In this document: positions 22,413 through 32,159 of the stretch, piece by piece
Numbering within the stretch: the stretch's first letter is position 1
Layout of the letters: every line of letters begins with the position of its first letter
From: Arion vulgaris
Taxonomy: Eukaryota; Mollusca; Gastropoda; Stylommatophora; Arionidae
Length of the DNA: 64,000 bases
NCBI GenBank assembly: GCA_020796225.1
Contig: CM036758.1
Location: 28,221,099-28,285,098, forward strand
Reading direction: 5' to 3'
Notes under the pieces: model-generated
The model's input: the letters and a program-made list of their open reading frames with translations, nothing else
Told to the model about the DNA's origin: nothing
Database searches by the model: none
Made by a program: the position numbers and the translations under genes

Positions 22413-23741
22413 ATGAAGCTATTGTATCATATTTGTTGGCTTATCAAAACTGACATTGATATCACATTCATAATGAGTCTGAAGTGCACATTTATAACAA
22501 TGCAGAAGGTTACAGTTTTACTATACCAACACTTCCGTAGGGAATCTAAGAGAGGTCATCTATATTGCGATATTCATAACCCTGAGAAACGAACGCAACT
22601 GGCGCTTGGTCTGAATAGAGAATCCCTTTCCCGATGGATTAAACAGGACACAAAGTGCACTAATGTCAAGCAAGGAAGGAAAAGAACAATTGACGACTTT
22701 GATATAGATGTCATAAGACGGGAGCTCTTGAAAATGTTTGCGACAAATCAACTTGTTACTCTCAGGAAACTGAAATTAAAACTGCAATCAGATTGCAGCA
22801 TAGACATTTCTAAAAGTACTCTATGGAAAATTGTAAGAGCCGCCGGCTTCACCTTCAGAAAAACTATAGGCGGCAGGATTATTATTTGTGAAAAGCCACA
22901 TTTAATTGCTGCCCGAAGTAAATACCTGAGGCAGATCCGTGAGCGGCGGAGGCAAGGCTATGATATTGTATATTTGGACGAATCCTGGGTCAATGCTCAC
23001 CACACCAATGCTAAAGAATGGCAATCAGTAGACGGTGAACAGAAAAGAAAAATACCAAGCAGCAAAGGCCAGCGTATTATACTAACACATGCAGGAAGCA
23101 GTGAAGAAGGTCTTGTCCATGACGCTGGACTTATTTTCCAATCAAAAAGTACCGACGGTAGGGACTACCACACAGAAATAAATGGACATATTTTCAGGCA
23201 CTGGATGGAGAAAGATCTACTTCAAATTCTAAACAGACCATCATGCTTGGTAATGGATAATGCATCCTATCACAACGCAGTATCAGCGGAAGACAAAGTA
23301 CCAACTGCATCAAATACAAAAGATCAAATTAGGACTTGGCTTGCTAAGGAAAATGTCAGCTTCGATGATACATATTTGAAACCCGAGTTGTTGCACCTGG
23401 TGAGGATGACAAATAAGACAAAGGTGTTTCATATTGACAAAATCATTGCGGAATACGGCCACACGTCTTTGCAACTACCTCCATATCATGCTCACCTCAA
23501 TCCGATAGAGTTTGTCTGGGCTAAAGTAAAAGGGCAAGTTGCCGAACAGAACAGGACGTTTAAAATGTGTGATGTTGAAGTTCTGACACGTGAGTCCCTC
23601 TCAATGATAGACATGCAGTTCTGGAAGAAGTGTGTTGAACATGTGCTCCGAGAGGAAGACGAGTACTGGCACCGAGATGGATTACAATTTGTCCAGCCAG
23701 TAACAATTATCAACCTCATGAAATCGTCAGATTCGGGATGA
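22413..23741 (+). CDS. DDE transposase, IS630/Tc1/mariner superfamily, long D-E spacing
   Basis: The protein cuts and re-inserts its own element at TA sites in the nucleus, binding the long inverted repeats around it. Residues 55-80 form a helix-turn-helix-like segment (LALGLNRESLSRWIKQ). Residues 118-150 form a second one (SIDISKSTLWKIVRAAGF). The catalytic triad is D189 in VYLDESWVNAHH, D282 in LVMDNASYH and E366 in LPPYHAHLNPIEFVW. D282 and E366 are separated by 83 residues, far more than the 34-41 usual in Tc1 and mariner. The protein is 442 codons with no internal stop. The first ATG is at 22413; the second in-frame ATG (22473, MSLKCTF) is a reasonable alternative start, since the first 20 residues look hydrophobic and unconserved. 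The gene is intronless and lies centrally between the repeats. I recall a DD82E group called Sailor in animal ITm elements; membership is likely but unverified. Confidence 0.93.
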   Translation: MKLLYHICWLIKTDIDITFIMSLKCTFITMQKVTVLLYQHFRRESKRGHLYCDIHNPEKRTQLALGLNRESLSRWIKQDTKCTNVKQGRKRTIDDFDIDVIRRELLKMFATNQLVTLRKLKLKLQSDCSIDISKSTLWKIVRAAGFTFRKTIGGRIIICEKPHLIAARSKYLRQIRERRRQGYDIVYLDESWVNAHHTNAKEWQSVDGEQKRKIPSSKGQRIILTHAGSSEEGLVHDAGLIFQSKSTDGRDYHTEINGHIFRHWMEKDLLQILNRPSCLVMDNASYHNAVSAEDKVPTASNTKDQIRTWLAKENVSFDDTYLKPELLHLVRMTNKTKVFHIDKIIAEYGHTSLQLPPYHAHLNPIEFVWAKVKGQVAEQNRTFKMCDVEVLTRESLSMIDMQFWKKCVEHVLREEDEYWHRDGLQFVQPVTIINLMKSSDSG

Positions 23742-24112
23742 TACAAATCATATTTTGATTACAGACTGAGAAATAGCAACGTATACATTTCCATATCCAA
23801 ATGCGTCTACCATCATACAATTTGTGGTGAAGTTAAGACACCCTGGGGTCTAATGGTGACCGAAGGAGAGGACTAACTGTTGCATATTGTATCCAAGTTC
23901 ACGATTGCACATAAAGGGCAACACACCTAATTACTTGACCTATCAAGTTAATATGGAGATACACCTATGAATAGAATTGACATGGATAAATTCTAGGGAT
24001 TACTGTAAAATCTAAAATTTGAGCCCCGTATTTGCAATTGTCATAAAAGATCAAAGGAATTCGCTGATGTGCAAAATCCGTAGCATCTATGAACTACTGG
24101 TTAGCTTTATTT

Positions 24113-24218
24113 TAGCTTCATGGATATTCTAAGGCTGCATGCAAAAATCACTGAGATCCAACAGGTAGTTTTCGAGAAAATCAATGTCAACAATGCTCAC
24201 GAATTAATGGACAGACTA
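24113..24218 (-). repeat. Right terminal inverted repeat of the transposon
   Basis: In plus orientation it contains TCATGGATATTCTAAGGCTG and TTCGAGAAAATCAATG and ends GGACAGACTA at 24218, followed by the TA duplication. Confidence 0.93.
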
Positions 24219-24484
24219 TAATCCAAAACTCTAGGGCAACCTCTGGATATTTTCAATAACCACATTTCCTATTTTTAAAAACTGTTACCAACGTTGTAAA
24301 ATCACACACTATCATTCTACAATGCGTCTCCAACTTTTACATTCATTGTAAAGCTCATACTTGTCCATCTCAATTTTTAAAACAAATTCTTCAAACATTA
24401 TGACATGTATGTGGTTTTACATAAGAATTCTAAGAATGCTATAAACTTAAACAATGACCAATGTTGATGTGTAGAAAGAAGTCA

Positions 24485-24760
24485 ATGCACAGATACATTT
24501 TGTTATCAATATAAGTAAGAGGAAGTCATCAATTTGTGGACATGTGATACGAAAGGAAGATTTAGAATACAATGTGACCACTAATAAAATGAATAGGAAA
24601 CGAAACAGAGAAATAGTGAGAAAGAAAATGCTGGAAAGTCTGACTTCATGGCACTGCAGAATGTCAACATCTAAACTGATAGTCGGCACCAAAGACAGAT
24701 GTTTGTGGAAATCGTGATCGCCTGCGCCAGCCGACAAGACACATGATGATGGTGATATTA
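24485..24760 (+). pseudogene. LINE reverse-transcriptase C-terminal fragment
   Basis: The translation contains RKSSICGHVIRKEDLEYNVT, TNKMNRKRNREIVRKKMLES and WHCRMSTSKLIVGTKDRCLW, then a stop within the expected LWRSMIA, followed by PADKTHDDGD. The pattern FFGHVIRREGLE.LVTTGKIEGKRSRGRQREK.LDSL..W.....ELI..T.DR.LWR is the end of a LINE ORF2. A related fragment lies in the opposite orientation at 31735-32080. Confidence 0.8.
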
Positions 24761-25087
24761 GAGAGTACGGTTTAAGACACGTCTTTTCATTTGACCAACG
24801 ATTTACAATGAATAATGTGATCGACATCACCCTAGCCGTCTTTACTCCCCAGTGTTTCACTGATACCTAATTGAGGATGGATCAATCTTAGACATGATAC
24901 TGTGGGGAATGTATTCTCACTCCCACTGTGAAATTTGATAATGTAACCATGCGACTACGAACAAAAGTACACTAACTACTCCACTATTGCGGCTCTAATT
25001 GTGTACCGTTGTTCAAAGAAAGATAAAAGTCTGTATTCCCTACTATACTCCATGGTATCCAGACTTGTTATTTTGTTTATCCTTTCA
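24761..25087. other. No gene seen
   Basis: Unique AT-rich sequence between a LINE end and a tRNA-like block. Confidence 0.5.
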
Positions 25088-25200
25088 GTAGTGGAATGTC
25101 TGGCCGAATAGAGTAGAGCAGAAGATCCAGGCTCAAACCCTCGGTAAGGCCAATGAGTTTTTTCTGTCGAGGGCATAAAGAAAACATTCTAACCTGAACA
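25088..25200 (+). mobile_element. tRNA-like SINE fragment (putative)
   Basis: Has an A-box-like AGTGGAATGTCTGGCCGA and a B-box-like AGGCTCAAACCCTCGG, then TTTTTTCTGTCGAGGGC, the arrangement seen in the S2 heads. Only one copy is seen, so the family is not established. Confidence 0.35.
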
Positions 25201-25228
25201 ATTTCACGGCGATTGCATGAGCCATGCG

Positions 25229-25512
25229 GCCATTGCATTCCACAGTCTCATGTCCCTCCTGTTCTACACCACCGAGACATTGCATTCCACAGTCTCATGT
25301 CCCTAATGTTCTACACCACCGGACATTGCATTCCACAGTCTCATGTCCCTCCTGTTCTACTCCGCCGGGACATTGCATTCCACAGTCTCATGTCCCTCCT
25401 GTTCTACTCCGCCGGGACATTGCATTCCACAGTCTCATGTCCCTCCTGTTCTACTCCACCGGGACATTGCATTCCACAGTCTCATGTCCCTCCTGTTCTA
25501 CACCACCGGAAA
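25229..25512. repeat. 47-bp minisatellite, 6 copies
   Basis: Units start at about 25231, 25278, 25324, 25371, 25418 and 25465. They contain CATTGCATTCCACAGTCTCA and TGTCCCTCCTGTTCTAC, ending in ACCACCGAGA or TCCGCCGGGA. The GC-richer end distinguishes two subtypes. Confidence 0.95.
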
Positions 25513-25738
25513 AGCAGTATTACTGGCAGTAATGACATTACTCTTGGTCTTCTTCTTTGTCTCTCTGTCATTTATTGGATCAACTGTTGTGTGTTTGTTT
25601 ATTTGCATTAGTTCGTGTTAACCAAGTTTAACCTCTCTTTGCAACCTGTGTGCTTAACACCGGGAATGTGAGTGCATTGCGCCCATGTTAGGCTTCTACT
25701 GCATGTTGGACAAGAACATCCGAATTTCATTTTTTTTA

Positions 25739-26018
25739 GGGGCCCGCCCCGGACGTGCCATACCAGGTGGACTCCGTATAACGGAACGTGAAAGCGTTTA
25801 TAAACTATCAAGCCCCATCAATCCTTCGATCGATGGCACTCTAGTTTTGTACAAGGGTAGCCATGTGGTATTTAATGAAGGCTCCCGACCTTCGATCAAT
25901 TGGGCACTAGTTCCGTAACACAAGCTGATAACTTTGTAAACCCATATAATGGGCCACGTGACAGATATCAAGTGATACAGATACTACACTGTGATCTTAG
26001 CCACAAGGCCGAAGCGAT
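25739..26018 (-). ncRNA. U2 spliceosomal RNA-like sequence (pseudogene, variant or snRNA-derived SINE)
   Basis: Read on the minus strand from 26018: ATCGCTTC, then GGCCTTGTGGCTAAGATCAC, then AGTGTAGTATCTGTATCA and CTTGATATCTGT. This follows the 5' end of U2 snRNA closely: stem I with a 2-nt deletion (CTTCTCGG to CTTCGG), the GGCUAAGAUCA block, and the intact branch-point-pairing string GTGTAGTATCTGT. The far end (GTCCACCTGGTATGGCACGT) resembles the U2 stem IV region (ACCUGGUAUUGC). The middle is unlike U2: it carries two related blocks (ATTGATCGAAGGTCGGG and CATCGATCGAAGGATTG) about 75 nt apart, making the whole about 280 nt instead of about 190. No clear Sm site was found. It is more likely a degenerate copy or SINE head than a working snRNA. 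Confidence 0.7.
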
Positions 26019-26642
26019 ATCCAAATTTCAGCCAAAGTGTGTGAATCCAACAGTATAAAATGTGTATAAATGGGAACCTGAAAGACTTTACAATCTTAAA
26101 GTACCACACCTGTAGTTATACTGTAGCTTGTTATCAGATCTGATTGGTCATAAAAAGGCCATCAGAGCCTGACTCATCTTGTATCAGATCATCTTATTCA
26201 TATTGACATTTCTTTGTTCCCAGGTGGCATGTCACTATGCTTGTGGAAAGTATGTCCTGCGGCTCCTTGGCTAATCAACAAATAGGAAGCCATTAATACA
26301 AATTAGAAGTCAAAGATCACAGAAACACCAACTATAGCACTGTTATTCAAGAAGTCAAGAAAATATTAGTGATTGGTCAACATCTATGTATTTTATAAAA
26401 AATATGTAACGAATTTACAGTTGAATGTGATGTATTAAACAGAATAAGAATCGATCAATTTTAAGTTATCTTCAAAGAATGGTCAAAAGTAAAATATGTA
26501 GATATTCGTTCATAGTTTATCGTTTCCAACATATTTTCTTATATCACTGTCAGAGACAATTAAAAACTATGAAAGCAATGAGTATATTCTAGTGATATTC
26601 TGTTTTTTTTTGTCTTGTTTTTCTACAATATATTTCTTGTAT
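26019..26642. other. No gene seen
   Basis: AT-rich sequence. The first 100 bp would be the upstream region of the minus-strand U2-like sequence; I could not identify a convincing PSE there. Confidence 0.5.
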
Positions 26643-27090
26643 GTGAGTAGATTGATTGATTGATTGATTGATTGATAGGACCATCATCATTGCACTTTGG
26701 TAAGTAACCATGTGTGCTCCGATCTCTTTCTTACACAGGAAGATCTCAGCTGCAGTGCACGAACTTCGTAGCACCGGCCAGGTCCCGATGTAATTTTGAA
26801 GATGATGAAGGTAATTTTGAAGGAATTTTATTTTTAATTATTTCTAATGGATTTTTCCGGGCAGCGGCTTTGCAGCCTAATCTTCTCAATTTTGAACTGC
26901 CAAGGGTTCTTTTACGTGCTGAAATTGAACACGGGATCTACGTTTTATCGCCTGTCTGCGATAGGACTAGAAACTCGATCTCACCGACACGGAGATCAGG
27001 AATCTCTGGAAAAATTAACAGATGGTTCCACGAGGGAGCTAGCATGGTACCTTTGACACGAGAGACCATCACCTAACCTCTACGCTACTA
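26643..27090 (-). mobile_element. SINE family S1, full-length reference copy
   Basis: On the minus strand it begins with an A-box-like GTAGCGTAGAGGTTAGGTGA near 27090. It runs through GAGTTTCTAGTCCTATCGC and AAAGCCGCTGCCCGG, and ends in the (TCAA)n tail at 26650-26680. It aligns along its whole length with 113-545. The short open frames inside it are incidental. Confidence 0.8.
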
Positions 27091-27184
27091 GTAATATTAT
27101 GTTCATGAATGGAAAACTGATGTTGTGATGATATTTAAGGAGGTAGTGGTCGTGATTAAAATATGTTGACTGTATTAGATCTTC

Positions 27185-27402
27185 TTCTTTTGTCAGCACA
27201 CTGTTACCGGGTTGTTAGCCCAGTGTCGTAGTTTTATATATTAGTCTTGCACTTCTCTGCTTTTGTCAGCACACTGTTACCGGGTTGTTAGCCCAGTGTC
27301 GTAGTTTTATATATTAGTCTTGCGCTTCTCTGCTTTGTCAGGCACACTGTTACCGGTTGTTGCCCAGTGTCGTAGTTTTATATATTAGTCTTGCGCTTCT
27401 CG
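27185..27402. repeat. 73-bp tandem repeat, 3 copies
   Basis: Each unit has TGTCAGCACACTGTTACCGG, GTTGTTAGCCCAGTGTCG and TAGTTTTATATATTAGTC. The third copy has small deletions. It abuts the 3' end of a minus-strand LINE. Confidence 0.93.
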
Positions 27403-27404
27403 GA

Positions 27405-28268
27405 ATTGTGATGGTTTTTTAGTTTTAGTCGTCGGATCACCATCACTGTACGTCGAACAAATTAGTCCATAAGTGCTCCGATCTCCCCCTCAGTATGTCC
27501 ATCAGCGTGTGGCGACTCACGACCCCGGTTCTTTGTTGGTTTACAATTCTTCTTTGTCTGCCAGCATAGCGTTCTTGTCGAGCTATACCACACCTAACTT
27601 TGAGTTTTTGCAGTCTGGTTAGTGTTGTGGATTCACCACTATTACGTGAATCATGTACACGTCCTCTCTCCCTTAAGGAATTTATAATATCAGCCAGGTC
27701 CATTGCTCGCCCGCTTTGTAAAGCAGCCATACCTGCAAGCCTATCAGCACGTTCATTCCCCCTTACACCTGCATGCACTGGCACAAAAATAAAAGTGATC
27801 TTTGTCAGCTTAGACCTCTCCAGTGACTCCATCCAATGTCTCCTAGCCCATCCTGTTTCAATCTTCCTGAGCATACTCATTGAGTCACTGAGAAAACATA
27901 CATGGATAAAAGTCTGTGATTCTAGCCAAGTCATCTCTTTGGTAACCGCCATGATTTCCATAGTGAGACTGCTCGTTGTCACGGCAAAACCACCACTGTC
28001 TTCCTTCACAACATCTCCTCCGACCTGAGCAGTGAAAGCCCACGAGCTCCGCACATGTCGAATCACCGAACCATCCGTATAAATGATTACATCATGCTCA
28101 GATGCGTTCTCAGAAATCAATGCCTGAACTGCTGCCTCCACGACAAGTGGGTTGTCTTGTCTGCTTTCTTTAGGTTTTCTTAGTCCCTGGCAGGATTCAA
28201 CTACGTTATATATCCACTTTTTCCTCGGTCTTCCTCTCGCCTTCCTTCCTGATATTTTATTGTGGAAA
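27405..28268 (-). CDS. LINE-A ORF2 fragment with intact RNase H domain, fused in frame to an RT tail
   Basis: RNase H degrades the RNA strand of the RNA-DNA hybrid during retrotransposition. The frame is open from about 28268 to the stop near 27443. Counting from V at 28141, the catalytic residues D23 (IIYTDGSV), E62 (SLTMEIMAV), D86 (FLSDSMSM), H123 (VPVHAGVRGNERAD) and D133 are all present, the standard D-E-D-H-D set. The C-terminus is HTLMDILRGRSEHLWTNLFD and then stop, with the LINE 3' UTR to about 27405. Upstream in the same frame (28268-28142) it reads SGRKARGRPRKKWIYN, the C-terminal basic motif of a different kind of LINE RT. There is no ATG at the start and no RT core, so this is a 5'-truncated relic. 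It is oriented against its right neighbour array. Families with GRPRKKW ends normally stop soon after that motif, so the junction is probably a chance fusion. Confidence 0.8.
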
Positions 28269-28455
28269 CTTCATAAGCAGTTTGGTCTGTTCGCATTCTT
28301 ACTAAGTGACCAAACCACTTCATTTTCTATTTCGCTATATAGTTCAAGCACGGTCTTGTTCCAACTTTTCTCTGATGCTGGTATTCGTTACTCTGTCGAT
28401 TCTTGTGTTGTTGGTGACTTGGCGGAGACATCTCATTTCGCATGTATTAGATGAT
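28142..28455 (-). pseudogene. LINE reverse-transcriptase C-terminal fragment
   Basis: The minus strand reads MRCLRQVTNNTRIDRVTNTS and IREKLEQDRALELYSEIENE, frame-broken through WFGHLVRMRTDQT in another frame, then a stop, then the GRKARGRPRKKW motif. The pattern is MRCLR.V....R.DRV.N..IR..L, WFGHVVRM, GRPRKKW, an RT C-terminus. The part 28142-28268 overlaps the open frame described for the RNase H fragment. Confidence 0.75.
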
Positions 28456-31440
28456 GCACTAATAGTACAAAAGTGAGAAGTGGGGGAGATGAGTTGATTT
28501 TGAGGTAGTGGTATGTTATTTTACAAAGTTGATGGATGTTTTTGAGGAGTTGAGTGGTGAATGTTTTAATAACTTTGAGAGAGAGGGTTGTTTTTGATAG
28601 ATTGAGAATGGTTTTAGGAGATCTTTGAGGAGAGAGAGGTTGTGATTTATGATGTAGAGAGAATGTTTGAGAGAGGAGAGAGGTTGTGGTATTGATGAGG
28701 CAGGAATATTTGATGAGGTAGAGATCGCATTTAATGAACTATGATCGTTTTATGAGATGGGAATTCTAGTTAATGAAGGAATGGTATTTGATGAAGTCAA
28801 TGATGATGATGGCACCGGATACAGTTGTAATATTTTTGGAAGGTGATTCTGCTCGATATGGTGGTTATGCTGTTTAATGTAGAGGTGAAGTTTGATACTG
28901 AATTTATGCATTATGAATTTATCCAGATCTTAGGGTTTGAAGTGGTGATGATGATTAATACGGATATAATGTTTAATGATGTCCTGTTAGAGTTCGGTAA
29001 GGTATTGATGTTGTATGAGGGAAAGGGGATGATTCTGTCAGATGGTGTTGGAGTTTGGTGATGTATTGATGGGCTTTGTGGAGGCGATGATTGTGTTTGA
29101 TGAGATAGTAGTGATGCTTGTTGAAGATGGTGTTGGAGTTTGGTGATGTATTGATGGGCTTTGTGGAGGTGATGATTGTGTTTGATGAGATAGTAGTGAT
29201 GCTTGTTGAAGATGGTGTTGGAGTTTGGTGATGTATTGATGGGCTTTGTGGAGGTGATGATTGTGTTTGATGAGATAGTAGTGATGCTTGTTGAAGATGG
29301 TGTTGGAGTTTGGTGATGTATTGATGGGCTTTGTGGAGGCGATGATTGTGTTAGATGAGGTGGTAGTGATGTTTGTTGAAGATGGTGTTGGAGTTTGGTG
29401 ATGTATTGATGGGCTTTGTGGAGGCGATGATTGTGTTAGATGAGGTGGTAGTGATGCTTGTTGAAGATGGTGTTGGAGTTTGGTGATGTATTGATGGGCT
29501 TTGTGGAGGCGATGATTGTGTTTGATGAGATAGTAGTGATGCTTGTTGAAGATGGTGTTAGAGTTTGGTGATGTATTGATGGGCTTTGTGGAGGCGATGA
29601 TTGTGTGTGATGAGATTTGTATGTGTTTGTTGAATGATGCTGTTGGAGTTCGGTGATGTATTGATGTTGTAGGGAGGTGATGATTGTGTTTGATGAGATA
29701 GTAGTGATGCTTGTTGAAGATGGTGTTGGAGTTTGGTGATGTATTGATGGGCTTTGTGGAGGCGATGAGTGTGTTAGATGAGATAGTAGTGATGCTTGTT
29801 GAAGATGGTGTTGGAGTTTGGTGATGTATTGATGGGCTTTGTGGAGGCGATGATTGTGTTTGATGAGATAGTAGTGATGCTTGTTGAAGATGGTGTTGGA
29901 GTTTGGTGATGTATTGATGGGCTTTGTGGAGGCGATGATTGTGTTTGATGAGATAGTAGTGATGCTTGTTGAAGATGGTGTTGGAATTTGGTGATGTATT
30001 GATGGGCTTTGTGGAGGCGATGATTGTGTTAGATGAGATAGTAGTGATGCTTGTTGAAGATGGTGTTGGAATTTGGTGATGTATTGATGGGCTTTGTGGA
30101 GGCGATGATTGTGTTAGATGAGATGGTAGTGATGCTTGTTGAAGATGGTGTTGGTTTGGATGTAAAGTAGTTGGGGTTTTTAAAGTATAGTTTTGTTTGA
30201 GTGAGATAGTGTGTGTTGTTGAAGATGGTTTAGAGCTTTGTTGTTATTGATGGAGTTTGTGGTTGTTGATAAGTCGTTTGATGAGATAGTATGTGTTTGT
30301 TTAAAGGTGATGGAGTTTGGTGATGTATTGAAAGGCGTTTGTGGAGCATGTTTGTTTGATGAGATGGTAGTGATGTGTTGTTGAAAATGAAGTTGGTTTG
30401 ATGATTAGGGTTTGTGTTTGTTTATAAAATAGTGATGGTAAAATGGTGTTGTTGGGGAGTATTGATGGGTTTTGAGGCTATGTTGTGTTTGATAGATAGT
30501 AGATGCTTGTTGAAGTGGTGTTGAGTGGTCGTTTGATGGCTTTGTAGGGGTTTGTTTTATAGAAAGGGGATGTATGTTAAGATGTTGTTGAGTATGTTTG
30601 ATCTGAGCTATTTTGTTGTGTTGTTTTGATAAAGTGATGGAGTTTGATGTTTTTGGGGAGCGATTTGTTAGATGATGTGTGTTGTTTTGAAAGTGTTGAG
30701 TTGGTAGTATTGTGGTTTGTAGGCGATGAGTGTTTGATGATAGCTATGTGTTTGTTTTATAAATTGATGGGTTGTAGGTGATTGTGTTGATGAGTAAGGT
30801 GTTTGATGAAGATGGTGCTATGGGGTTTGATGGTTTAGTGAGTGATTTTGGTGAGATGGGAGTGATGTTGTTGAAGATAGGTGTTGGATGGCATAGGCTT
30901 TGTGTTTGTTTTATAAAGTGATGTTGTAAAATGTTGTTTGTTGAGTAAGTCGTTTTGATGAAGCTATGATGTTGTGGTTTTATGAAAGTTTATGGGTGTG
31001 AGTGATTGTGTTGATTGGAGTAAAGTCGTGTTGATTAGCTTATTTATGTTTTAGTTTTTGATAAAGTATGATGCTTGTTGAGATGGTGTTAAGTTTGATG
31101 TATTGATCTTTGACAATTGTGTTAAAGGTAGTGTGATCTTTTAAAGTGATGGTATGTTGATGGGTTTGTGAGTATGATGTGTTTGATCAGAAGTAGTGAT
31201 GTTGTTAAATTTATAAAGTGATGGTAGTGGTTGTGTTGTTGAGAGAAAGGTCGTTAGATCAAGCTGATGTAGTGTTTTATAAAGTATAGTTTTGAGTGTT
31301 GTGTTGTTGAGTAAGTCGTTTGATCAAGCTATGTGTTTGTTTTATAAAGTGATGGTAGTATTGTGTTGTTGAGTAAGTCGTTTGATCAAGCTATGTGTTT
31401 GTTTTATAAAGTGATGGTAGTATTGTGTTGTTGGGTAAGA
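28456..31440. repeat. 3-kb G/T-rich degenerate satellite with an 85-bp core
   Basis: The plus strand is almost devoid of C. The best-preserved part (about 29040-30150) has about 13 units of 85 bp with GATGGTGTTGGAGTTTGG, TGATGTATTGATGGGCTTTG and GATGAGATAGTAGTGATGC. To the left (28456-29040) and right (30150-31290) the same words recur in scrambled, shortened units. At 31290-31440 a new 62-bp unit appears (TTGTTGAGTAAGTCGTTTGA, TCAAGCTATGTGTTTG). Reading frames here are artefacts. Confidence 0.9.
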
Positions 31441-31559
31441 AGTTTATTACGCTATGCGTGTGTTTCACAACGAATGTGATTGCTCAAAGCATGAACTAGT
31501 GAAACTAATATCGGCATTATCTGATGCTTGCTGTGATGCTCGACGTAACACTCTGTAGA

Positions 31560-31728
31560 AGAAAAAACTCGGATTATTATTCAGAACACAAATAAAAGAT
31601 GAGAAATATCAACGACCAACAAAGAGATTGGTTGTAAATGATCGCTTTACTTACCTGATATCCTGGATTAGCAATCATATATCATTGAATAAAGAAATAA
31701 AACATCAGATAATCGAGGTAGCAGTACC
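31560..31728 (+). pseudogene. LINE reverse-transcriptase fragment
   Basis: The plus frame reads KLGLLFRTQIKDEKYQRPTK, then VVNDRFTYLISWISNHISLN and KEIKHQI. This matches the RT thumb-region pattern V..F.YLGSWIS.DGSL..EI..RI. It is cut off at the right, where an oppositely oriented LINE end begins. Confidence 0.65.
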
Positions 31729-31734
31729 AGTAAT

Positions 31735-32080
31735 CAATCAATCAAGTGCCTTGTCTGCCGAAGTAGGCGATCATGTCTCTCCACAACTCTCTCTCCTTGG
31801 TGCAGTTAATCAGTTCTGACGTGGATCTTGTGTTAAATCATGATGTCAGACCATCCAACCTCTTCTCCCTCTGTCTTTCACGATCTCTCCTTCCTGTATT
31901 TTACCTGTTGTCATCAATTTGTTCTAAACAATTTCTTCGCAGTATATGTCTGAAGAACCTTGATTGTCTGATTCTTATTCCTTTGATGTTTTCTTTGCGT
32001 GCAGGCATGTTTTAAAACCGCATCGTTTATTTTTGTTCGCTGTCCATAGAATTTTCAGCATTCTTCAATACCAGTAAACA
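31735..32080 (-). pseudogene. LINE reverse-transcriptase C-terminal fragment
   Basis: The minus strand reads RMLKILWTANK, then in broken frames IRIRQSRFFRHILRRNCLEQ, RRDRERQREKRLDGLTS, RSTSELINCTKERELWRDMI and AYFGRQGT before stop codons. It is the same LINE type as 24485-24760 (shared TSELI..T..R.LWRDMIAY.GRQGT). At least three frame changes or stops are present. Confidence 0.8.
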
Positions 32081-32159
32081 GACTGATAAAGAGAGCCTGG
32101 TAGGACAAAAATTGACCGATTAAACAACAATAAAAAATGGGTATACCAGGCAACTCTCC

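Larger units (their letters stand above)
22030..24218 (+). mobile_element. Complete IS630/Tc1/mariner-superfamily DNA transposon (2.19 kb)
   Basis: Bounded by inverted repeats of about 105 bp that begin TAGTCTGTCCATTAATTCGT and are flanked on both sides by TA (22028-22029 and 24219-24220), the target duplication typical of this superfamily. It contains one uninterrupted 442-codon transposase. The two inverted repeats differ at about six positions. Nothing is missing structurally, so this is the one candidate autonomous mobile element in the window. It sits in sequence that shows no other repeat. Confidence 0.93.

Noticed and set aside
24447..24860. 137-codon minus frame with hydrophobic stretches
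   Set aside because: It is the antisense of a LINE ORF2 C-terminus whose sense-strand motifs are clear.
27600..28028. 142-codon plus frame
   Set aside because: Antisense of the LINE-A RNase H frame, which carries the catalytic motifs.
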